Shown: one piece after another, positions 51,246-59,667 of the stretch
How the letters are laid out: the number at the start of each line of letters is the position of its first letter
Position numbering within the stretch: the stretch's first letter is position 1
Source: Chryseobacterium panacisoli
GTDB taxonomy: Bacteria > Bacteroidota > Bacteroidia > Flavobacteriales > Weeksellaceae
Direction of reading: 5' to 3'
NCBI RefSeq assembly: GCF_008274625.1
Contig: NZ_VTRU01000004.1
Coordinates: 310,001-374,000 of the forward strand
DNA: 64,000 bases
Made by a program: the position numbers and the translations under genes
Notes under the pieces: generated by a model
The model's database searches: none
Told to the model about the DNA's origin: nothing
The model's input: only the letters and a program-made list of their open reading frames with translations

Positions 51246-51755
51246 ATGATGAAAAAAATAAAACTCGCCTTCCGTATTATTATTGATGAAAATTCTGAAA
51301 TGGTTTGGGACCGATATGTTTTCGATGACACGTATTTTGAATATAAAATTCAGCATCAGGTTTTTGATGACAAAGAAAACTCCGTAAAGAATTATTGGGA
51401 GCTGCTTCAGAAAAATCCTAAGGCACAGCAAATTCCTTTTTTATTAAGTGGTGCAGCCAGCAATTATGTTTCGCAGCTGGGAGGAATGATCAGAAGTATT
51501 CCTGATGTTCTGGGAAATACGTTTTTCCCGTTTGACAACTTCAAACTGGATTTGATTTCTTCTCACCTTGATGATTCTTCAAAACATAAAATAGGACTAA
51601 CTTTTTTCTCTCCAGAACTGTTACTGATCGATATTATCGACAACAAATACCTTCTCAGTAAAGAAATAGTTAAGGAAAATGGCTGGGAAACATTTATGCT
51701 TCCTTTTCATCCGCAGGTAGCCATAGCCTATTATCAGAAAATAAAATTTTTGTGA
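51246..51755 (+). CDS. Protein of unknown function
   Basis: This 169-residue protein has no signal peptide or membrane segment. It contains AFRIIIDENSEMVWDRYVFD, a central helix-rich part and a final FSPELLLIDIIDNKYLLSKE. It is 9 bases after the pirin-like gene and probably on the same transcript. No family is recognised. A strong bidirectional terminator follows. Confidence 0.6.
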   Translation: MMKKIKLAFRIIIDENSEMVWDRYVFDDTYFEYKIQHQVFDDKENSVKNYWELLQKNPKAQQIPFLLSGAASNYVSQLGGMIRSIPDVLGNTFFPFDNFKLDLISSHLDDSSKHKIGLTFFSPELLLIDIIDNKYLLSKEIVKENGWETFMLPFHPQVAIAYYQKIKFL

Positions 51756-51761
51756 CTCCAT

Positions 51762-51796
51762 AAAAAACCGTTGTTGAGTATTCAACAACGGTTTTT
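51762..51796. terminator. Bidirectional terminator
   Basis: A 15-base stem pairs 51763-51777 (AAAAACCGTTGTTGA) with 51782-51796 across a 4-base loop, with flanking A and T runs. It separates the gene at 51246 from the convergent LLM-class gene. Confidence 0.92.
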
Positions 51797-51799
51797 ATT

Positions 51800-52825
51800 T
51801 TATAAGTCTTTAATGACAGGCTTCACTTTATTCCCAAACAATTCAATAGACTTCATCATCACTTCATGAGCAGGGTCTCCCACATCCATATGTCCGATAA
51901 ATCTGGTAATTCCGAAAATCTCCTTCATATAAGCAATTTTGTCGGCTACTTCTGCCGGACTTCCGATAAATAATGCACCATCTTTGCTTCTTCCGCCATC
52001 ATACTGAGCCTTTGTGTAAGGAGCCCAACCTCTGGAAGCCCCTATTCTATCCATCTGAGATTTATAATTATGGAAATACCCGTCTACTGCTTTTTGATCA
52101 TCACTCACAAAAGTATGCGAATGAACGGCAATCTGCATCTTCGACACATCATGCCCGGCTTTCTGGTATTCCTGTTTATAAAATTCAATCAGATTTCTAA
52201 ACTGAATCGGCATTCCTCCAATAATGGCTACCACTAAAGGCATTCCTAGTTGTGCTGCACTTAAAACAGACTGAGGAGTTCCTCCCACGGCTCTCCAGAT
52301 TGAAAGTTTTCCGTCATTTTTTGCTCTTGGATACACGGTTTGATTATGCATAGGAGCACGAAGTTTACCAGACCAGCTTACGTTTTCCTCAGAATTGATT
52401 TTCAGTAATAATTCTAATTTTTCATCAAATAGCTGTTCATAGTCATCCAAAGAATAGCCATATAACGGAAATGACTCAATGAAACTTCCTCGGCCTACAA
52501 ATATTTCGGCTCTTCCGTCAGAAATCAAATCCAGTGTTGAAAAGTCTTCATATACTTTTACCGGCTCCGAAGAACTCAAAACAGTAACTCCACTCGCTAA
52601 TTTTATATTTTTTGTAATGCTTGCTGCTGCTGCCAATACTATTTCCGGTGAAGAAACAGCATAATCCGGACGGTGGTGTTCTCCCATTGCAAACACATCA
52701 ATTCCCACCTCATCCATCAATTTTACCTGATCCAGTATTTCACGGATCTTAATTCCTGCATCTCTATATTTTCCGGTTGACTGGTCAAATGCCAGATCAC
52801 CGAACATTCCTATTCCTAATTCCAT
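51800..52825 (-). CDS. LLM-class (luciferase-like) flavin-dependent oxidoreductase
   Basis: This 341-residue protein is a luciferase-like monooxygenase: MELGIGMFGDLAFDQ at the start, FAMGEHHRPDYAVSSPEIVLAAAA, IKLASGVTVLSSSEPVKVYEDFSTLDLISDGRAEIFVGRG, and the C-terminal FIGSPAEVADKIAYM, all typical of this family. It binds FMN in the cytosol; the substrate is unknown. The start at 52825 is favoured by a TATTTTTG -7 box at 52845-52852 that lies within a longer frame to 52945. The longer frame would add an implausible hydrophobic N-terminus. Confidence 0.88.
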   Translation of the reverse strand: MELGIGMFGDLAFDQSTGKYRDAGIKIREILDQVKLMDEVGIDVFAMGEHHRPDYAVSSPEIVLAAAASITKNIKLASGVTVLSSSEPVKVYEDFSTLDLISDGRAEIFVGRGSFIESFPLYGYSLDDYEQLFDEKLELLLKINSEENVSWSGKLRAPMHNQTVYPRAKNDGKLSIWRAVGGTPQSVLSAAQLGMPLVVAIIGGMPIQFRNLIEFYKQEYQKAGHDVSKMQIAVHSHTFVSDDQKAVDGYFHNYKSQMDRIGASRGWAPYTKAQYDGGRSKDGALFIGSPAEVADKIAYMKEIFGITRFIGHMDVGDPAHEVMMKSIELFGNKVKPVIKDL

Positions 52826-52844
52826 ATTGTTGATTTTACTGATA

Positions 52845-52852
52845 CAAAAATA
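52845..52852 (-). promoter_or_regulatory. -7 box TATTTTTG of the LLM-class gene
   Basis: On the minus strand TATTTTTG fits TAnnTTTG, 19 bases upstream of the ATG at 52825. Confidence 0.62.
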
Positions 52853-52930
52853 CCACTCTGAAAAATCAAAAACATTGATGTTTGGTAAGATCGGAAGTAT
52901 TGAGAGAAATGAATAGTACTTTTGTTGGGT

Positions 52931-53098
52931 AACGCAAAGGCGCAAGGAATTTTTATCTTTATACTGTTTTAAGACGCAAGAAAATCAAAGATTTGTGCAT
53001 ATAGTGTATATAGTATTAGAGCTGTACAATTTTATCGCAGATAAAATCCTTGCGTCTTAAAAACATACTCTTTTCAATAAACTCTGCGCCTTTGCGTT
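52931..53098. repeat. Nested palindromic element between two genes
   Basis: Two inverted-repeat pairs lie one inside the other: AACGCAAAGGCGCA (52931-52944) with TGCGCCTTTGCGTT (53085-53098), and TTTTAAGACGCAAG (52967-52980) with CTTGCGTCTTAAAA (53049-53062), all exact. The element spans 168 bases without a gene. Confidence 0.82.
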
Positions 53099-53166
53099 TT
53101 TCAAAAAATCCTAATCTTTTTTAGCGAAACAAAAAATCCAGCCTAAAGCTAGACTGGATTATAATA

Positions 53167-55305
53167 TTATTTCTTCAGATACAAATCAAAATAATCTGTA
53201 ATCTTCTGCATCAGATGCACTCTGTCTTTCCCGATCACATTATGCGGATGTCCCGGATATGTAAAGTAATCCAACTGAACTCCGTTATCAACCGCAGATT
53301 TGATGAATTTTATAGAATGCTGCCATACTACTACATCATCCTGTGCCCCGTGAATCATCAGTAATTTCCCTTTCAGATTCTGAACTTTATCCAAAAGATT
53401 AGCCGCTGCATACCCCTGTGGATTTTCCTGTGGAGTATCCATATATCTTTCTCCGTACATGATCTCATACATGCTCCAGTCTATTACCGGTCCTCCAGCT
53501 ACTCCTACTTTGAATACATCCGGCTTGCGAAGCATGAAGCTTGTCGTCATAAATCCTCCAAAGCTCCATCCATGGATTCCCATTTTGTCTCCGTTTACAT
53601 AAGGAAGAGATTTTAAGTATTCTACTCCTTTCATCTGGTCGTTCATTTCTGTAGTTCCCAGGTTTCTGAATACAGCCTGCTCGAATTTCATTCCACGGTT
53701 GGAAGAACCTCTTCCGTCCATGGTGAAGATGATATATCCGTTCTGAGCCATATATTCATACCAAAGGTTTCCGGAAGCCGGGAAGCTGTTTGTAATCAGC
53801 TGCAAATGCGGTCCGTTATATAAATAAACAATGGCAGGATATTTTTTATTCGGATCAAAATTTGTTGGAAGAATGATTTTTCCATACAAAGGAGTTCCGT
53901 CATCTGCTTTTAGCTCTATATTTTTAATTTCCGGTCTCTGATAATTCTTTAATGGATTTTCAGAAGTAAGGATGTTGGTAGATTTTAAATTAGCAGTATT
54001 GATAATATTGGCAACTCTTGGTGAATTGGCATTGCTGTATGCATCATACAGATAATTTCCATCACTGCTCAAAGTTCCGACGTGCATACCTTCTTCATTA
54101 TCCAGCCTTTGCATCTTGAAGTTGGTCCAGTTGATTCTGTATAAATGTCTTTCTAAAGGAGTTTCTTTTGTGGAAGTAAAATAGATTTCCTTTTTCTTCT
54201 CGTTGAATCCTAAAATATCTGTTACCAGCCAGTCTCCTTTTGTGATTTGTGCTACCAGTCCCTTTTCTAAATTATAATGGAACAAATGATTGTATCCCGT
54301 TCTCTGACTCTGCCAGATGAAATCTGTATTGGAATTCGGGAAGAAAGTAAGCGGGTGTTGTGGCTCCACATATTTACTGTCTGTTTCTTCAAATAACGTT
54401 TTCACCAATTCTCCTGTAACAGCATCATACTGATTCATTTTCATATGATTCTGACCTCTATTCAGAACTGCTACAAAAATATATTTTGAATCCGGGCTCC
54501 ATGTAACAGCTGTTAAATACTGATCTTTTTCACCTTCCACTTTTAAGAAAGTCGTAGCTTGAGTTTTAATATTGAAAACCCCTAATGTCACCTGATGAGA
54601 AGTCTGACCAGCCATCGGGTATTTGATATTGTGATTTACAGCGGGTGTTACAGACCAGTCGATGATCGGATAATCCGCTACCATGCTCTGATCCATTTTA
54701 TAGAACGCTACACTCTCAGAGTTTGGAGCAGGGAAAATTCCGGTATCAATTCCGAACTCATTTCTGTGAACAGCCTGCCCGCTGATGATATTTTCATTGG
54801 CTTCATTGGTTACCGCAATGGTTTTTCCATTTCTGTTTACAAATAAATTATTCTTTGCTGTGAAGGCAAAAGTCTGACCGTCACCAAACATTTTTACATT
54901 GGCAGCATCCTCATCAATTGTTGCCGTACTTTTTACTTTCCAGTCATTTCCTGATTTTTCAATCCACGACATTTTACCACCTGTAGTAAAATACCCATTG
55001 GAATTTCCTGTAAATTTAATTGGCGGAACAGCTTTAAGCTTATCACTGGAAAGGTTTCTGTTCAGTTGGCTCAACGAGATCAGCGTATCCTGTTTGTTCG
55101 TTTTCAAATCTGTAATCAGATAGCCCCCTTTCACAGCCTGGATATAAGATTTTCCGTCTGCAACCCATGAAAACTGGGAAATATTTTTCACCGCAAGGTT
55201 TGTTCTCATCCCATTTACTGCTTCTGCCATGGTAAACTTCTGGGTCTGGGCAAATGCTGAACTGCCTAAAACCAGCATCAATAAAGAAAATTTATGTAAT
55301 TTCAT
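53167..55305 (-). CDS. S9-family peptidase (dipeptidyl-peptidase IV-like)
   Basis: This 712-residue exported serine peptidase has a signal peptide (LLMLVLGSSAFAQ), an eight-bladed propeller region and a C-terminal alpha/beta hydrolase domain with GWSFGGF (catalytic Ser), HGAQDDVVV (Asp) and PGHPHNV (His). The Ser motif and the YNGPHLQLI region place it near DPP IV/S9B enzymes, which remove dipeptides after Pro or Ala. The ATG at 55305 is preferred because a TATTTTTG box (55325-55332) lies upstream of it and inside a longer frame to 55347. Confidence 0.92.
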   Translation of the reverse strand: MKLHKFSLLMLVLGSSAFAQTQKFTMAEAVNGMRTNLAVKNISQFSWVADGKSYIQAVKGGYLITDLKTNKQDTLISLSQLNRNLSSDKLKAVPPIKFTGNSNGYFTTGGKMSWIEKSGNDWKVKSTATIDEDAANVKMFGDGQTFAFTAKNNLFVNRNGKTIAVTNEANENIISGQAVHRNEFGIDTGIFPAPNSESVAFYKMDQSMVADYPIIDWSVTPAVNHNIKYPMAGQTSHQVTLGVFNIKTQATTFLKVEGEKDQYLTAVTWSPDSKYIFVAVLNRGQNHMKMNQYDAVTGELVKTLFEETDSKYVEPQHPLTFFPNSNTDFIWQSQRTGYNHLFHYNLEKGLVAQITKGDWLVTDILGFNEKKKEIYFTSTKETPLERHLYRINWTNFKMQRLDNEEGMHVGTLSSDGNYLYDAYSNANSPRVANIINTANLKSTNILTSENPLKNYQRPEIKNIELKADDGTPLYGKIILPTNFDPNKKYPAIVYLYNGPHLQLITNSFPASGNLWYEYMAQNGYIIFTMDGRGSSNRGMKFEQAVFRNLGTTEMNDQMKGVEYLKSLPYVNGDKMGIHGWSFGGFMTTSFMLRKPDVFKVGVAGGPVIDWSMYEIMYGERYMDTPQENPQGYAAANLLDKVQNLKGKLLMIHGAQDDVVVWQHSIKFIKSAVDNGVQLDYFTYPGHPHNVIGKDRVHLMQKITDYFDLYLKK

Positions 55306-55324
55306 CGTATAAAATTGAATCCAC

Positions 55325-55332
55325 CAAAAATA
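55325..55332 (-). promoter_or_regulatory. -7 box TATTTTTG of the S9 peptidase gene
   Basis: On the minus strand TATTTTTG matches TAnnTTTG, 19 bases upstream of the ATG at 55305, inside the longer frame. Confidence 0.62.
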
Positions 55333-55450
55333 AGAAATAAAAATCATCCGTTAATAAATGTTAAATTAAAACATTCATAAAATGGAATTTATGTATTCAA
55401 AGGAATTATTTCTTAACTTAATAGTAGAAATTTTATAGGTATTGGAGTAA

Positions 55451-55549
55451 GTCAATTGTGAATCGTCAATCCGCTCCGCTTGTCAATTTTTATTTTTAAA
55501 CAGATATAATCATTCACTATTCACTTGCGAGGCAAAATTGACTATTGAT
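55451..55549 (+). repeat. Dispersed palindromic repeat, family 2, copy B
   Basis: The 99 bases start GTCAATTGTGAAT and end with ACTATTGAT. The first 41 bases match 31529-31569 at 37 positions, and the right part (GCGAGGCAAAATTGACTAT) resembles the right part of copy A. It lies in the divergent gap between the S9 peptidase and yceI-like genes. Confidence 0.82.
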
Positions 55550-55644
55550 GTAAAAAATGCATTTCTTATCCTATATCAATGACTCGTATATGCTGACTAT
55601 CCTAAATTTGCATCATTAACAACAAACAAAAAATACAAAATACA

Positions 55645-56157
55645 ATGGCAACAAAATGGATTTTAGACCCTACGCATAGTGAAATTACTTTTAAAGTAAA
55701 ACACATGATGATCTCTAACGTAAAAGGAAGCTTCAGAACTTTCACCGCTGAAATTGACTCTGATGATGAATTTTTTGCAAATGCAAAAACTACAGCTACT
55801 ATCCAGACCGATTCTGTATTCACAAACAATACAGACAGAGACAATCACTTAAAGTCTGCAGAATTTTTCAACGCTGAAGTACATCCTACGATCACTTTTG
55901 AATCCCAGGCATTAAATAATTCAATTGTTGGAAATCTTACTGTTAACGGAGTTACAAAACCTATCACTCTTGATGTAGACTTTGGAGGAATCAATGTAGA
56001 CCCATGGGGAAATACAAAAGCAGGTTTCTCTTTTGAAGGAAAAATCAGCAGAAAAGATTTTGGATTAAACTGGAATGCAGCTCTTGAAGCAGGAGGTGTA
56101 ATGGTAAGCGATGATGTAAAGATAGCTGGTGAATTACAGTTTGTAAAACAGGCATAG
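55645..56157 (+). CDS. YceI-family protein
   Basis: This 170-residue protein has the YceI lipid-binding barrel: WILDPTHSEITFKVKHMMISNVKGSF, then SVFTNNTDRDNHLKSAEFFNAEVHPTITFES, LTVNGVTKPITLDVDFGG and KISRKDFGLNWNA. No signal peptide is visible, so it may be cytosolic, as in many relatives. YceI proteins bind isoprenoid-type lipids; its role here is unknown. It lies after a 300-base gap with the family 2 repeat. Confidence 0.92.
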   Translation: MATKWILDPTHSEITFKVKHMMISNVKGSFRTFTAEIDSDDEFFANAKTTATIQTDSVFTNNTDRDNHLKSAEFFNAEVHPTITFESQALNNSIVGNLTVNGVTKPITLDVDFGGINVDPWGNTKAGFSFEGKISRKDFGLNWNAALEAGGVMVSDDVKIAGELQFVKQA

Positions 56158-56242
56158 TAAATAACACATAGTATAAAAGGTTCAGGGATTTGTCTAAAAG
56201 CCTTGAACCTTTTATTTTTTTATACTCTTCAATATTTAATTT

Positions 56243-57070
56243 ATGAACCTCAACGATCTTCAAAACATAAGCAATAGTTTTAAAAACACACAAAGAATGC
56301 CCGTTTTATTTCTTGGTCATGGTTCACCTATGAACGCCATTGAAGAAAACCAATTTGTACAGGGTTTCCGAAAAGCAGCCTCTGAGATTCCTAAACCTAA
56401 TGCAATTCTTTGTATTTCTGCCCATTGGTATACCGACGGAACTTTTGTAACGGCTATGGATATGCCCAAAACCATCCATGATTTTTATGGATTCCCAAAA
56501 GCATTGTTTGATGTACAGTATCCTGCTCCCGGAAGTCCGGAATTAGCAAGGGAAACAGTAGAACTTCTGCTCCCGGTTGATGTGGAAGAAGACCATAGCT
56601 GGGGACTGGATCATGGTTCATGGTCTGTGATCAAACATATGTATCCTGATGCAGATATTCCGGTGATCCAGCTGAGTATTGATCATACAAAACCTTCGCA
56701 GTATCATTATGATCTTGCCAAAAGGCTCAATAAGCTGCGTGAAAAAGGAATTCTGATTATCGGAAGCGGAAATATTGTTCATAACCTCCGCCTTATCGAC
56801 TGGAAAAATATTAATACAGTAGGAGCTGGCTGGGACTGGGCAGTGGAAGCCCGTGAAAAAACCAACAACTGGCTTCTGGATGGAAATTTTCAGAATATTA
56901 TTGATTATCAGAAACAGGGAGCTTTCTTACAGTATGCTGTTCCTACACCTGATCATTATCTTCCCTTACTCTATACCTTAGGGCTGAAAGATAAGTCTGA
57001 AGAGCTTACTTTATTTAATGACGAGCTTATTGGCGGCTCATTGAGTATGACAAGTGTAAGGATTGGATAA
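56243..57070 (+). CDS. YgiD/LigB-type aromatic ring-opening dioxygenase
   Basis: This 275-residue extradiol-type dioxygenase has PVLFLGHGSPMNAIEEN, ILCISAHWYTDGTFV, the DHGSWSVIKHMYPDADIPVIQLSI block and GSGNIVHNL, matching YgiD/4,5-DOPA-extradiol-dioxygenase relatives with their His ligands. The native substrate in bacteria is mostly unknown. It stands 85 bases after the yceI-like gene. A strong terminator follows at 57085-57126. Confidence 0.9.
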   Translation: MNLNDLQNISNSFKNTQRMPVLFLGHGSPMNAIEENQFVQGFRKAASEIPKPNAILCISAHWYTDGTFVTAMDMPKTIHDFYGFPKALFDVQYPAPGSPELARETVELLLPVDVEEDHSWGLDHGSWSVIKHMYPDADIPVIQLSIDHTKPSQYHYDLAKRLNKLREKGILIIGSGNIVHNLRLIDWKNINTVGAGWDWAVEAREKTNNWLLDGNFQNIIDYQKQGAFLQYAVPTPDHYLPLLYTLGLKDKSEELTLFNDELIGGSLSMTSVRIG

Positions 57071-57084
57071 CTCTGATATTACTA

Positions 57085-57126
57085 TAAAAAAAGGAAATAC
57101 CTCAGCTGAGATATTTCCTTTTCTTT
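57085..57126. terminator. Bidirectional terminator
   Basis: AAGGAAATACCTCA at 57091-57104 pairs with TGAGATATTTCCTT at 57107-57120 (one G:U), flanked by an A-run and T-rich sequence. It serves the YgiD-like gene and the convergent S8 protease gene. Confidence 0.88.
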
Positions 57127-57141
57127 TTATAATGTAGTTAT

Positions 57142-58623
57142 TTATTGTACTGCTTTTAACACATTGATGTTTCCGTAGCCGTAGCTTGAATTAACATTTG
57201 GATAGTAAGTAGCAGCCTGTCTCATTTTATTAAGTACCTGATCTCTTGTCCATGATGGGTTTTTAGCCCAAACTAATGCTGCGATTCCTGCTGTAGCTGC
57301 TGTGGCTACTGAAGAACCGCCCACATAGTCTGCCTGCCCGTTGTAATAGCTCAATACAGGAACCGTATTTCCGGAAGATCTCTCCATCTGAAAGGTAAAA
57401 TCAATCTGGCTTCCGGAGTGGCAAACATCACATTTCTGATTGGATGTATTCTCTTTTACCCCTGTTATCGCCTGAGTTTCCGACATTGATGCAGGGAAAA
57501 TCACCCCTACAAAACTGGTAAAGCTGGTAGAAGTTCCACCGGCACAAAAAATCAGTTTTCCTTTAGAATAAGCATATTTAACACCGTCTTCAATTTTCCC
57601 GACAGAGAATATATGTCCCATTGACATTGAAATGATTTTCACACTGGTATTGTTACCCAATTCTGTAAAAGCCGTTTTTACAGCAGTCTGCTCGTTGGAA
57701 GTTTCCAAAACAACGTTTTCTGCAGCTCTGTAAGCGATCAGATTGGCATTATAAGCGACTCCTACAGGCAGCCCTGCATTATTTCTCGGGGCTGTCATTA
57801 CGGAAGCCATTTTTGTTCCGTGTCCGCACTGATCTCCGGATCCATCTGAATTATACACTCCCACTTTGCTGATTGTTCTTCCTGAAGAAGCACCATTATT
57901 AAAGCTTCCTCCCAGTAAAGTCTGTTCCGGAGAAACTCCTGTATCAATAAGTCCGATGGTAACACCTGATCCTGTACTGTAGCTCCATGCTTCAGGAATA
58001 CTGTGTTTTGTGAAAGCCCAAGGAATTTTTGCGCTTGGTGTTGTAGATGTGTAGTCTGCTGTACTTAATGTTGATGATGAAAAACCACATCCTGATGAAC
58101 CGCTTCCAGAGGATTTTGCAGCGGCATTATATTGAGCCTCGAATTCAAAATAATGATAATCTGCAGGCTCTACGTATCGGATATTTTTCATTTGTCGAAG
58201 AGCAGTAATGGTTTCTTCATTTTCAATCACAACATCCATCTGATTAAGATATTGATCAGAAAGAAGAAGGAAATTTCTTTCATCTTTTCCTTCATATTTT
58301 TTAATGACAGAAAGGACCTCTTTTTCCATTTCACTGTTGTTCGGGGATTTACTTCTGTCAAAGTCATCCTTAGAAGCTCCAAAACCAATGGATACCATTT
58401 TGTTCCCACGGAAAATAGTACTCCATACGAAATGATCGGATTCATTCTTCCAATTGAAAGTTCCATCCGTTTTAATAGCCTGATTGATCCTTTCGTTGAT
58501 CTGTTTTGCCGTCAGTGGATCTTTCTGGGCCATTTCTGTTTTTGCATTTTCGTTCTGAAGTTCTTCTCTGGAACACGAGTGTAAGGCAAAAAATATTGCC
58601 AGTAGGAATACAGTTTTTTTCAT
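57142..58623 (-). CDS. S8-family subtilisin-like protease, lipoprotein
   Basis: This 493-residue protein has a lipobox signal (LAIFFALHSCSREE), a propeptide-like region and a subtilase domain: D227 in IGLIDTGVSP, H268 in QCGHGTKMASV and the Ser in VGGSSVATAATAGIAAL (S438). Two features differ from the classical pattern: the oxyanion-hole Asn of AAGN appears as AGG, and the Pro after the catalytic Ser helix is Ala. A CDVCH stretch near residue 398-402 looks like a heme motif but is probably a disulfide. It may be secreted and active in peptide uptake. Confidence 0.88.
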   Translation of the reverse strand: MKKTVFLLAIFFALHSCSREELQNENAKTEMAQKDPLTAKQINERINQAIKTDGTFNWKNESDHFVWSTIFRGNKMVSIGFGASKDDFDRSKSPNNSEMEKEVLSVIKKYEGKDERNFLLLSDQYLNQMDVVIENEETITALRQMKNIRYVEPADYHYFEFEAQYNAAAKSSGSGSSGCGFSSSTLSTADYTSTTPSAKIPWAFTKHSIPEAWSYSTGSGVTIGLIDTGVSPEQTLLGGSFNNGASSGRTISKVGVYNSDGSGDQCGHGTKMASVMTAPRNNAGLPVGVAYNANLIAYRAAENVVLETSNEQTAVKTAFTELGNNTSVKIISMSMGHIFSVGKIEDGVKYAYSKGKLIFCAGGTSTSFTSFVGVIFPASMSETQAITGVKENTSNQKCDVCHSGSQIDFTFQMERSSGNTVPVLSYYNGQADYVGGSSVATAATAGIAALVWAKNPSWTRDQVLNKMRQAATYYPNVNSSYGYGNINVLKAVQ

Positions 58624-58704
58624 ATGTTATAATTTTGGTTGGTTCCACAATATAACACTTTGACGGGAATTAAAAAATGAATTAACCATTACATGAATAT
58701 TAAA

Positions 58705-59151
58705 TCATAATCCTTTCTCGTAGCAGACACTTTGCTCTATTCCAACGTATTGTCCATAATTGGGTATTCTGTAAAAACCACTTTTCTCGTACACTGAGAT
58801 CGCACTTTTAAGATCCTGAGAAGTTTCTAAAACGGCTTTTTTAAAATTCAATTCGGACGCCCAATTTTCGAGTTCTTTTACAATAGTCGAGCCTAGCCCT
58901 TTCTTTCTGAAATTCGGATCGGTAAACATTCTTTTTATTTCTACTGTATCTTCTGAAAATGGTTTGAATGCTCCACAAGCTGCCGGAATAGCATCAATAT
59001 AAACTACAATACAGTTTTTAATCGTATCAATTTTATTAAACTGAGCAAAAAAATCATCTTCCTCACCATTATGTTCTGCTAATGTAACGTCAAGAGATTT
59101 TACTAATTTTTGAAAGTCTGGATTGGTAGAGTCTGTTCTAAGTACATTCAT
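58705..59151 (-). CDS. GNAT-family N-acetyltransferase
   Basis: This 148-residue protein has the GNAT fold: IVVYIDAIPAACGAF, VEIKRMFTDPNFRKKGLGSTIVKELENWA with the acetyl-CoA loop (RKKGLGS), and a final ISVYEKSGFYRIPNYG. Its substrate is unknown. The ATG at 59151 is chosen since a longer frame from 59187 would start inside the terminator at 59182-59210. It lies 81 bases upstream of the S8 gene. Confidence 0.88.
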   Translation of the reverse strand: MNVLRTDSTNPDFQKLVKSLDVTLAEHNGEEDDFFAQFNKIDTIKNCIVVYIDAIPAACGAFKPFSEDTVEIKRMFTDPNFRKKGLGSTIVKELENWASELNFKKAVLETSQDLKSAISVYEKSGFYRIPNYGQYVGIEQSVCYEKGL

Positions 59152-59181
59152 GTCTATTTGATTTAAAAATTGAAGTTGTGA

Positions 59182-59210
59182 AAACAAAAAGCTCCCTTTC
59201 GGAAGCTTTT
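59182..59210 (-). terminator. Terminator of the hutH-DUF2059 run
   Basis: AAAAGCT (59187-59193) and AGCTTTT (59204-59210) pair; on the minus strand a T-rich tract (TTTTTGTTTT) follows. It lies 4 bases after the DUF2059 stop. Confidence 0.72.
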
Positions 59211-59214
59211 ATTT

Positions 59215-59664
59215 TTATGGAGCTGGTGGAGGTGGATCTTGAAAGTGATAATGTTTATTCAATTTATCATTAACCCTTTTATCTAATGCTTGTGCATAAT
59301 CACTTCCAATTTTCATTGAATCATTCATTAAGTTGGGCATATTTTCAATCATTTTCTGACCTGCCGGAGTTTTATAAAATTTAATGAGCTCATCAACTTC
59401 CGAATCAGTAAAATACTTTTTATAGACAGGAATGTACAAAGCAAAAATTTTCTCCGATGACATGTCTTTTTTAAACTCATCCCAGAAACTATCCGGTAGA
59501 TCTTTATACCTATTGTTATAATGATCCATAAACTGTTGAAAAGCTATAGACAACATCTTATCTGATCTTGTTAAAGTGATCAGTTCTTTCAATTTTGCTT
59601 CATTTGACTGAGAAAAAGCATTTATTCCCAGCAAAAAGAAACATAAAATAATCCCCTTTCTCAT
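59215..59664 (-). CDS. DUF2059 exported protein
   Basis: This 149-residue protein has a signal peptide (ILCFFLLGINAFSQ) and a helical DUF2059 domain: AKLKELITLTRSDKML, FKKDMSSEKIFALYIPVYKKYFTDSEVDELIKFYKTPAGQKMIENMP (named by its ends VYKKYFTDSEVDELIKFY and GQKMIENMP). The short tail is Pro-rich. Function unknown. It lies 3 bases after the hutH stop on the same strand, so it is probably cotranscribed. Confidence 0.85.
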   Translation of the reverse strand: MRKGIILCFFLLGINAFSQSNEAKLKELITLTRSDKMLSIAFQQFMDHYNNRYKDLPDSFWDEFKKDMSSEKIFALYIPVYKKYFTDSEVDELIKFYKTPAGQKMIENMPNLMNDSMKIGSDYAQALDKRVNDKLNKHYHFQDPPPPAP

Positions 59665-59667
59665 TTC

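Noticed and set aside
57400..57440. CDVCH in the S8 protease as a cytochrome c heme site
   Set aside because: There is a single CxxCH in a subtilase with no other cytochrome feature; a disulfide or chance is more likely.
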